A DNA stretch of 14,463 nucleotides, taken from Eudoraea sp. (GTDB lineage Bacteria; Bacteroidota; Bacteroidia; Flavobacteriales; Flavobacteriaceae). The DNA lies in contig JABDRK010000431.1 in assembly GCA_013041785.1 (NCBI GenBank), positions 1 through 14,463 of the forward strand, in the 5' to 3' direction. The notes beneath the pieces are model-generated. The model ran no database searches, was not told the DNA's origin, and was given only the letters and a program-made list of their open reading frames with translations. Position 1 is the stretch's first letter, and each line of letters starts with the position of its first letter. A program made the translations under genes and the position numbers. Positions 8,072-14,463 of the stretch are shown in pieces.

Positions 8072-8100
8072 AAAAAAGGACCCGGTTAGGGTCCTTTTAA
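8072..8100 (-). terminator. Intrinsic terminator of clpC
   Basis: AAAAGGACCC (8074-8083) and GGGTCCTTTT (8089-8098) form a perfect 10-bp stem around the 5-base loop GGTTA. On the minus strand the stem runs into TTTTTTATTTTC. It begins 17 bases after the clpC stop codon. The stem, the loop and the U run make this the clearest terminator in the window, and it also insulates the small gene downstream from clpC transcription. Confidence 0.88.
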
Positions 8101-8115
8101 CAAAGGTTTTAAAAG

Positions 8116-10665
8116 CTATGCTTCAGAGGACTTTTTGGACTTCTTGATCTTGATGGTGAGTTTGTCACCTTTCTTCTCATAATCCATAGAAATACTGTCT
8201 CCTTCTTCCAATTTGGAATTTACAATTTCCTCAGCCAGTGCGTCTTCAATATACTTCTGAATAGCCCGCTTCAGGGGTCTTGCACCGTATTGTTTGTCAA
8301 ATCCCTTATCGGCAATATAGTCTTTGGCCTTATCTGTTAGACTCAGGTTATACCCGATTTCCCTGATTCGCTGAAAAAGTTTTTCCAGTTCAATATCGAT
8401 GATCTGATGGATATGCTCCCGTTCGAGTGGGTTAAATACCATAACATCGTCTATTCGGTTCAGGAATTCCGGAGCGAAAGCTTTTTTAAGGGCATTTTCA
8501 ATGACCGTCTTCTGATGGCTATCGGCCTGGGATTTTTTGGCAGCAGTGCCAAAACCTACTCCCTGACCAAAATCCTTTAATTGTCGCGCTCCAATATTTG
8601 AAGTCATGATGATTATGGTATTCCTGAAATCAATTTTTCTGCCGAGGCTATCCGTCAGGAATCCATCATCCAGAACCTGCAATAACATATTGAATACATC
8701 CGGGTGTGCTTTTTCTATTTCATCGAGCAGCACAACGGCATAGGGTTTCCTTCTCACTTTTTCAGTGAGTTGCCCGCCTTCTTCATATCCCACATATCCG
8801 GGAGGTGCCCCAACAAGTCGTGATATGGCAAATTTTTCCATGTATTCGCTCATATCAACACGTATAAGTGCATCTTCAGAATCAAATAATTCCTGGGCTA
8901 AAACCTTGGCTAGCTGGGTTTTACCAACTCCGGTTTGCCCCAGGAAAATAAAGGATCCAATGGGTTTATTGGGGTCTTTGAGACCGGCACGGTTCCGCTG
9001 TATCGCCTTGGCAACCTTGGCAACAGCTTCGTCCTGCCCGATAACATTTCCTTTAATAAGGTCGGGTAGCTTAGCCAATTTGTTGCTTTCGGTCTGTGCG
9101 ATCTTATTGACCGGGATGCCGCTCATCATAGAGACCACATCGGCAACATTATCTTCTGAAACGGTTTCACGATGCAGTTTGCTGTCTTCTTCCCATTTTT
9201 CCTGGGCTACAGCCAGCTCTTTCTCAAGCCTTTTTTCATCATCACGAAGTTTAGCCGCTTCCTCGTAGCGTTGCTTCTTGACCACACTGTTTTTTAGTTC
9301 TCGGACCTCGTCCAGTTGTTTTTCGAGTTCCAAAATTTGTTTGGGAACGTCCATATTAACAATATGTACGCGTGAACCGGCCTCGTCCAGAGCATCAATA
9401 GCCTTATCCGGAAGGAAGCGATCTGTCATATACCTGTTGGTAAGTTTTACACAGGCTACAAGGGCATCGTCCGTATAATTTACGTTATGGTGTTCCTCGT
9501 ATTTTCCCTTGATATTTTGCAGGATCTCAATGGTTTCTTCCACGGTGGTTGGCTCTACCATGACTTTTTGGAAACGTCGTTCCAGAGCCCCGTCTTTCTC
9601 GATGTACTGTCTGTATTCATCCAGGGTGGTGGCGCCGATACATTGGATTTCACCTCGTGCCAGGGCTGGTTTGAACATATTGGAAGCATCCAAACTACCT
9701 GTTGCCCCGCCTGCTCCTACAATGGTGTGGATTTCATCAATAAAAAGTATGACGTCATCATTTTTTTCCAATTCGTTCATAACGGCTTTCATCCGCTCTT
9801 CGAATTGCCCGCGGTATTTTGTACCGGCCACAAGGGAAGCCAGGTCAAGCGTAACCACCCTTTTATTGTAAAGGATCCGTGATACTTTCTTGTTTATGAT
9901 CCGTAAGGCAAGGCCTTCAGCAATGGCACTTTTACCTACCCCAGGTTCCCCGATAAGAAGCGGGTTGTTTTTCTTTCTTCGACTCAATATCTGGGATACA
10001 CGTTCGATCTCTTTTTCCCTACCCACAACAGGATCAAGTTTGTTTTCTTCAGCCATGCGTGTAAGGTCACGTCCAAAATTGTCCAGTACCGGCGTCTTGG
10101 ACTTTTTACTTCCTTTCTGAGCCGAAGCAGCCCCAAAAGACCCTTCTTTTCCTTCAGAGGGTTCGTCCGAATCACTGGAAAACGATTCAGAAGTAGTGGG
10201 TTCTATATAATCATCTTCACTGGTGATCATGGATTTAAACTGATCTTTCACGCCGTCGTAGTCTACTTTGAGTTTATGCAATAGCTTGGTAGTGGGGTCA
10301 TTTTCATTCCTGAGAATACACAACAGCAGATGTGCCGTGTTTATAGAAGAGCTCTGAAAGAGTTTGGCTTCCAGAAATGTGGTCTTCAATGCCCTTTCTG
10401 CCTGCCTTGTAAGGTGCAGGTTTTTTTTGTCTTTTTGGCTGTTACCAGAGTTGGGGTTTGCCGGACTCAATATTTCAACTTTCCTCCTCAGGTGATCCAA
10501 ATCCACGTCCAGAGCATCAAGAATACTGATTGCCTTGCCATTACCATCCCGCAACAATCCAAGCATAAGGTGCTCGGTACCAATGAAATCATGGCCAAGT
10601 CTTAATGCTTCTTCCTTACTGTAGGCAATAACATCTTTAACTCTGGGTGAAAAATTATCGTCCAT
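8116..10665 (-). CDS. clpC: ATP-dependent Clp protease ATP-binding subunit ClpC
   Basis: ClpC is a hexameric AAA+ unfoldase that feeds proteins into the ClpP protease in the cytoplasm. The 849 residues are slightly longer than the usual 810-840. Two Clp N-terminal repeats lie at about 1-150, followed by an acidic/serine linker (about 150-190). AAA1 has Walker [10 protein letters not shown] (239-247), pore loop KYRGQFEER (283-291) and Walker [10 protein letters not shown] (305-313). A UVR-type coiled segment (about 455-490, [15 protein letters not shown]) marks ClpC rather than ClpB or ClpA. AAA2 has Walker A GQTGVGKT (576-583), pore loop GYVGYEEGG (623-631), Walker [12 protein letters not shown] (644-654) and sensor-2 GARPLKR (794-800). 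VGF at 703-705 fits the loop that docks on ClpP. No mcsA, mcsB or ctsR neighbours and no CtsR-like direct repeat are visible, so control differs from Firmicutes. It is single, divergent from gyrA, with its own terminator. Confidence 0.97.
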   Translation of the reverse strand: MDDNFSPRVKDVIAYSKEEALRLGHDFIGTEHLMLGLLRDGNGKAISILDALDVDLDHLRRKVEILSPANPNSGNSQKDKKNLHLTRQAERALKTTFLEAKLFQSSSINTAHLLLCILRNENDPTTKLLHKLKVDYDGVKDQFKSMITSEDDYIEPTTSESFSSDSDEPSEGKEGSFGAASAQKGSKKSKTPVLDNFGRDLTRMAEENKLDPVVGREKEIERVSQILSRRKKNNPLLIGEPGVGKSAIAEGLALRIINKKVSRILYNKRVVTLDLASLVAGTKYRGQFEERMKAVMNELEKNDDVILFIDEIHTIVGAGGATGSLDASNMFKPALARGEIQCIGATTLDEYRQYIEKDGALERRFQKVMVEPTTVEETIEILQNIKGKYEEHHNVNYTDDALVACVKLTNRYMTDRFLPDKAIDALDEAGSRVHIVNMDVPKQILELEKQLDEVRELKNSVVKKQRYEEAAKLRDDEKRLEKELAVAQEKWEEDSKLHRETVSEDNVADVVSMMSGIPVNKIAQTESNKLAKLPDLIKGNVIGQDEAVAKVAKAIQRNRAGLKDPNKPIGSFIFLGQTGVGKTQLAKVLAQELFDSEDALIRVDMSEYMEKFAISRLVGAPPGYVGYEEGGQLTEKVRRKPYAVVLLDEIEKAHPDVFNMLLQVLDDGFLTDSLGRKIDFRNTIIIMTSNIGARQLKDFGQGVGFGTAAKKSQADSHQKTVIENALKKAFAPEFLNRIDDVMVFNPLEREHIHQIIDIELEKLFQRIREIGYNLSLTDKAKDYIADKGFDKQYGARPLKRAIQKYIEDALAEEIVNSKLEEGDSISMDYEKKGDKLTIKIKKSKKSSEA

Positions 10666-10925
10666 AAAGTGTATTTATTCCGTATTAAAATTAGTGATTA
10701 TCCCTATAACAACGGCAAATACCGTACCTATATTCGACAAACTAGGTCTAATTGACGAAAAAAACATTGATTTACAAAAAAATTAACAACCAAATTATCA
10801 ACGGAAATGGGCCCTCAAAGTGTTGATAAATTCTTTAATAAACTCCTTTTTAAATGCCCCCTACGCGGCGATTTTGTGTATATTGGCGTGATATTTTAAC
10901 CTCAATAAAAGATTAAGATTTTCAT
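10666..10925. other. Divergent clpC/gyrA control region
   Basis: These 260 AT-rich bases must hold the promoters of both clpC (leftward) and gyrA (rightward). No full TTTG-N19-TAnnTTTG promoter is seen in either direction. The nearest on the gyrA side is TATATTGG (10879-10886), one base off the -7 consensus with no -33. An 8-bp inverted repeat (10795-10829) and a small ACGG/CCGT dyad (about 10712-10725) are the only structures found. No reading frame of note is present. Confidence 0.6.
10795..10829. repeat. 8-bp inverted repeat in the clpC-gyrA intergenic region
   Basis: TTATCAAC (10795-10802) and GTTGATAA (10822-10829) are exact inverted copies separated by 19 bases. GGGCCC (10809-10814) sits almost exactly at the centre. 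Each arm differs from the core of a DnaA box (TTATCCAC) by one base; the right arm extends to TTATCAACA on the minus strand. The role is unknown: it could be an operator, a DnaA-type site or a hairpin. Confidence 0.6.
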
Positions 10926-13466
10926 ATGGCGGAAGGAGAAAAACTGATTCCCATTAATATTGAAGATGAGATGAAATCGGCCTACATTGATTACTCAATG
11001 TCGGTCATTGTGTCACGTGCACTGCCAGATGTTCGGGATGGTTTGAAACCGGTCCATCGCAGGGTGTTATACGGAATGCATGAATTGGGGGTTCGCTCTA
11101 ACAGCTCTCACAAGAAATCGGCCCGGATTGTCGGGGAAGTACTGGGGAAATATCACCCGCATGGGGACACCTCGGTTTATGATACCATGGTGCGTATGGC
11201 CCAGGAGTGGAGCCTGCGATACATGCTGGTTGATGGCCAGGGTAACTTCGGCTCTATTGACGGAGACAGCCCGGCAGCCATGCGTTATACGGAAGCAAAA
11301 ATGCGCAAGATCGCGGATGAAATGCTTTCCGATATTGACAAGGATACGGTTGATCATCAACTTAATTTTGACGATTCCCTGCAGGAGCCTACTGTGCTCC
11401 CTACCCGCATACCCAATCTGCTGATTAACGGGGCCTCGGGAATTGCTGTGGGTATGGCCACGAACATGCCTCCGCACAACTTGTCTGAAGTAGTTGACGG
11501 TACCATTGCCTATATCGACAACAGCAATATTGAAATTGATGAGCTCATCACACATATCAAAGCCCCGGATTTTCCAACCGGGGGGATCATCTATGGTTAC
11601 GACGGGGTAAAAGAGGCGTTTAATACTGGCCGTGGGCGAGTGGTGATGCGTGCCAAAGCGTCTTTTGAAGAAGTAGGAGGACGCGAGGCCATCGTAGTCA
11701 CCGAGATTCCCTATCAGGTAAATAAGGCGGATATGATCAAGAAAACCGCCGATCTTGTCAATGACAAGAAAATTGAAGGCATTTCTACCATACGTGATGA
11801 GTCTGATAGAAAAGGGATGCGTATCGTATATATCCTTAAGCGTGATGCCATTCCCAATATTGTCCTGAATACTCTTTATAAGTATACAGCGCTGCAATCC
11901 TCTTTCAGTGTAAATAACATTGCACTGGTCAACGGGAGGCCGCAATTGCTGAACATTAAGGAAATCATCGGGCATTTTGTAGACCACAGGCATGAAGTGG
12001 TGGTACGCCGTACCAAATTCGAACTTAAAAAGGCCGAAGACCGCGCCCATATCCTTGAAGGGTTGATCATTGCCTCCGACAATATTGATGAGGTTATCGC
12101 TCTGATCCGGGCATCTTCTAATGCAGACGAGGCAAGGGAGAACCTCATGAAGAAGTTCAAACTTTCCGAAATCCAGGCCAAGGCCATTGTGGAAATGCGC
12201 CTGCGTCAGCTTACCGGTCTGGAACAGGACAAACTGCGCACAGAATACGAAGAAATAATAAAGACCATTGCAGACCTTAAGGATATCCTGGCAAATAAGG
12301 ATCGACGCATGGAAATTATCAAGGAGGAACTGCTTGAGGTAAAGGATAAATACGGGGATGTTCGCAGGTCTGAAATCAATTTTGCCGGGGGCGACCTGAG
12401 TATAGAGGATATGATACCGGATGAACAGGTGGTCATTACTATAAGCCATGCCGGATATATCAAACGTACCCCACTGACTGAATACAAGATTCAACACCGC
12501 GGTGGGGTAGGGCAAAAAGCGTCTGCAACCCGGACGGAAGACTTCCTGGAACATCTTTTTGTGGGGACCAACCACCAATATATGTTGTTCTTCACCCAGA
12601 AAGGGAAATGTTTCTGGATGCGGGTCTATGAAATACCGGAAGGAAGCCGTACTTCCAAAGGCAGAGCTATCCAGAACCTGATCAATATTGAGCAGGACGA
12701 CAAGGTCAAGGCTTTTATCTGTACGCAAGACCTTAAAGATGAGGAATACGTAAACAGCCACTTTGTTATTATGGCTACAAAAAAGGGAGTGGTCAAGAAG
12801 ACTTCCCTGGAACAGTATTCCCGTCCGAGACAAAATGGAATTATTGCTATTGGTATAAGGGAGGATGATGAACTCCTGGAGGCCAAGCTCACCACCGGAA
12901 CCAGCCAGATATTTCTGGGATTGAAATCCGGAAAAGCCATCCGTTTTGAAGAAAGCAAAACCCGACCTATGGGAAGAAGTGCCTCAGGGGTTCGTGGAAT
13001 TACGCTTGCCGGCGAGGATGATGAGGTTATAGGAATGGTATCTGTCCATAATTTTGACGACGACATTTTGGTCGTTTCCCAAAACGGATACGGAAAAAGG
13101 TCCAATATCGATGACTACCGCATCACCAACCGGGGAGGAAAAGGAGTCAAGACCATTTCCATAACCGATAAGACAGGAGGTTTGGTAGCCATTAAAAATG
13201 TTTCGGATTCGGATGATCTTATGATTATCAACAAATCCGGAATTGCCATCCGCATGAGTGTGGAGGATCTCAGGACTATGGGACGCGCCACCCAGGGGGT
13301 GAAATTGATCAACCTCAAAGCGAATGATTCCATAGCCGCCGTGGCCAAAGTGATGAAGGATGAGGACGATCTGGACGATGCAGCTATCATGAATATTGAG
13401 GTGCAAGCAGAAGATGGCACAGCTCTTGATACAGATAGTAACGAACAGGAAGAAAACAAGGATTAA
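10926..13466 (+). CDS. gyrA: DNA gyrase subunit A
   Basis: GyrA is the DNA-cleaving and rejoining half of gyrase, which with GyrB introduces negative supercoils. The 846 residues are within the family range. The winged-helix/tower part includes [20 protein letters not shown] (24-43) and the active-site tyrosine Y121 in [10 protein letters not shown] (117-126). The quinolone region reads [13 protein letters not shown] (74-86), with Thr82 and Asp86 at the positions of E. coli Ser83 and Asp87. The C-terminal six-bladed DNA-wrapping domain starts near 495; the GyrA box is QHRGGVG (523-529), and a second similar stretch TNRGGKG is at 734-740. The end is a strongly acidic tail (about 811-846). It is not ParC: the overall motifs and the full pinwheel domain favour GyrA. 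A secreted TPR gene follows after 28 bases, probably in the same transcript. Confidence 0.98.
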   Translation: MAEGEKLIPINIEDEMKSAYIDYSMSVIVSRALPDVRDGLKPVHRRVLYGMHELGVRSNSSHKKSARIVGEVLGKYHPHGDTSVYDTMVRMAQEWSLRYMLVDGQGNFGSIDGDSPAAMRYTEAKMRKIADEMLSDIDKDTVDHQLNFDDSLQEPTVLPTRIPNLLINGASGIAVGMATNMPPHNLSEVVDGTIAYIDNSNIEIDELITHIKAPDFPTGGIIYGYDGVKEAFNTGRGRVVMRAKASFEEVGGREAIVVTEIPYQVNKADMIKKTADLVNDKKIEGISTIRDESDRKGMRIVYILKRDAIPNIVLNTLYKYTALQSSFSVNNIALVNGRPQLLNIKEIIGHFVDHRHEVVVRRTKFELKKAEDRAHILEGLIIASDNIDEVIALIRASSNADEARENLMKKFKLSEIQAKAIVEMRLRQLTGLEQDKLRTEYEEIIKTIADLKDILANKDRRMEIIKEELLEVKDKYGDVRRSEINFAGGDLSIEDMIPDEQVVITISHAGYIKRTPLTEYKIQHRGGVGQKASATRTEDFLEHLFVGTNHQYMLFFTQKGKCFWMRVYEIPEGSRTSKGRAIQNLINIEQDDKVKAFICTQDLKDEEYVNSHFVIMATKKGVVKKTSLEQYSRPRQNGIIAIGIREDDELLEAKLTTGTSQIFLGLKSGKAIRFEESKTRPMGRSASGVRGITLAGEDDEVIGMVSVHNFDDDILVVSQNGYGKRSNIDDYRITNRGGKGVKTISITDKTGGLVAIKNVSDSDDLMIINKSGIAIRMSVEDLRTMGRATQGVKLINLKANDSIAAVAKVMKDEDDLDDAAIMNIEVQAEDGTALDTDSNEQEENKD

Positions 13467-13494
13467 CAGATAATAAACACTAATACAAAAATTA

Positions 13495-14463
13495 ATGCAA
13501 AAAATGAAGACTAAAATTTTAATAGCACTGACTATGGCTTTTTCCGTGGTTGGTTTTGCACAAAAAAATGAACTAAAGGCTGCTGAAAAAGCCTTAAAGA
13601 GTGGGGCCACTACAGAGGCCAAGGCGCAATTGGAAAGTATTGCCGGCATGATTGAAGGAGCTGATGCTCGTGTTCAGGCCCAATACCACTTTATCCGCGG
13701 TAAGGTTTATGCCGATCTGGCGAATAAGGGAGACAATACTGCTTTTAAGGAGGCAGCGAACTCTTATAATAAGGTTATCAGTACTGAAGAACAAAGCGGA
13801 AAATCCAAATACTCAGCTGAGACTAAGCAGCTGATGGTTGCAATGACCAGTGATCTGGTTAATTCAGCAGTAGAAGACAATAAGAACAAGAATTATAAGG
13901 ATGCTGCTGAAAAACTCCATATGAGCTACACCATGAGCCCCAAAGATACCGTCTATCTTTATTTTGCAGCCAGTAGTGCGGTAAACGGAGGGCATTATGA
14001 CATGGCCCTGGAGCATTACAACAAATTAAAGGAAATGGGTTACGATGGCAGTACCATGGTGTATAAAGCTACCAATGTTGCTACCGGTGAAGTTGAGAAT
14101 ATGGACCAATTCCAGCGCGACCTCATGATTAAATCTGGGGAATACAAAGACCCTGTAGATGAGAGGACTCCTTCAAAACGAGCTGAGATCGTTAAGAATA
14201 TTGCTTTGATCTATTCTCAGCTTGGGCAGGACGATAAGGCGATAGCAGCTTTTACAGAAGCACGTGCGGATAGTCCGGATGATGTGAACCTGATTCTGAA
14301 TGAAGCCAACCTGTATTATCGCCTTGGGGATAAAGAAAAGTTTAAATCCTTGATGGCTGATGCAGCGGAAATGGCCCCTGAAAATGCAGATTTGCATTAC
14401 AATATCGGTGTAATCAACATGGAACAGAATAACTTTGAGGAAGCCCGAGTGGCTTATCGCAAA
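13495..14463 (+). CDS. Secreted tetratricopeptide-repeat protein, 3' end outside the window
   Basis: The frame opens at ATG 13495 (MQKMKTKIL) and is still open at the right edge after 323 codons. ATG 13504 (MKTKIL) is an equally good start. The N-terminus is a typical signal peptide: basic MKTK, hydrophobic ILIALTMAFSVV, then GFA|Q, a cleavage site common in Flavobacteria, with no lipobox cysteine. The product is therefore expected in the periplasm. The rest is helical, with TPR-like pairs at about 132-150, 153-182, 231-262 (ALIYSQLGQDDKAIAAFTEA), 264-296 and 298-323. TPRs mediate protein-protein contacts; no catalytic domain or specific partner can be named. It lies 28 bases after gyrA with no promoter or terminator between them. 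Confidence 0.9.
   Translation, partial: MQKMKTKILIALTMAFSVVGFAQKNELKAAEKALKSGATTEAKAQLESIAGMIEGADARVQAQYHFIRGKVYADLANKGDNTAFKEAANSYNKVISTEEQSGKSKYSAETKQLMVAMTSDLVNSAVEDNKNKNYKDAAEKLHMSYTMSPKDTVYLYFAASSAVNGGHYDMALEHYNKLKEMGYDGSTMVYKATNVATGEVENMDQFQRDLMIKSGEYKDPVDERTPSKRAEIVKNIALIYSQLGQDDKAIAAFTEARADSPDDVNLILNEANLYYRLGDKEKFKSLMADAAEMAPENADLHYNIGVINMEQNNFEEARVAYRK

Noticed and set aside
10741..10760. TTGACG-like hexamer and TAGTTTG as possible clpC or gyrA promoter parts
   Set aside because: TTGACG is a sigma-70 -35 motif not used in this phylum, and TAGTTTG is one base short of TAnnTTTG with no correctly spaced TTTG.
10666..10925. CtsR or CIRCE heat-shock operator for clpC
   Set aside because: No AGTCAAA-type direct repeat and no 9-bp CIRCE inverted repeat is present.
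11067..12833. Open frame of 588 codons antisense to gyrA
   Set aside because: It lies wholly inside gyrA, whose identity is certain, and its translation shows no recognisable domain. Codon bias of the sense gene suppresses stops in that antisense frame.
1..14463. CRISPR, mobile element, toxin-antitoxin, phage-defence or tRNA genes
   Set aside because: No spaced direct repeats, transposase or integrase motifs, cloverleaf or defence-type domains were seen on either strand; the coding space is filled by housekeeping genes.

Overview
The window is a housekeeping stretch of chromosome from a Bacteroidota bacterium, most likely a member of the Flavobacteriaceae. Four things point there: promoter-like TAnnTTTG elements instead of TATAAT boxes, A-rich start regions with no clear Shine-Dalgarno, a gyrA followed directly by a secreted TPR protein, and the protein sequences themselves. 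No rRNA, tRNA, CRISPR array, insertion sequence, phage gene or sign of recent transfer was seen. Gene density is high, no gene-free stretch exceeds 300 bases, and the coding style looks even throughout.

Layout from left to right. (1) Positions 1-820, minus strand: the first 273 codons of gcvT (aminomethyltransferase of the glycine cleavage system), cut by the window edge. (2) Positions 928-5629, minus strand: a complete threonine operon in the order thrA-thrB-thrC. It has a fused aspartokinase/homoserine dehydrogenase, a 3-base thrA-thrB gap and a 28-base thrB-thrC gap. Together the three enzymes carry out the Thr-specific steps from aspartate to threonine, lacking only aspartate-semialdehyde dehydrogenase. 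(3) Positions 5630-5897: a divergent control region with a good Bacteroidota promoter for thr, a thr leader of about 175 nt, and a -7-like element for the gene on the other side. (4) Positions 5898-7454, plus strand: nnr, the bifunctional NAD(P)HX epimerase/dehydratase. (5) Positions 7523-7933, minus strand: a small protein of uncertain function with a SpoIIAA/STAS-like look. (6) Positions 8116-10665, minus strand: clpC with a strong intrinsic terminator. (7) Positions 10666-10925: a second divergent control region, AT-rich, with an 8-bp inverted repeat. (8) Positions 10926-13466, plus strand: gyrA, followed after 28 bases by a secreted TPR protein that runs off the right edge.

I looked for a previously undescribed system and did not find one. 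The points most worth a second look are regulatory: the unusually long thr leader with overlapping mini-ORFs and two mutually exclusive hairpins, and the inverted repeat between clpC and gyrA. On the protein side there are the uncharacterised 136-residue protein and a GyrA box that lacks its usual basic residue.
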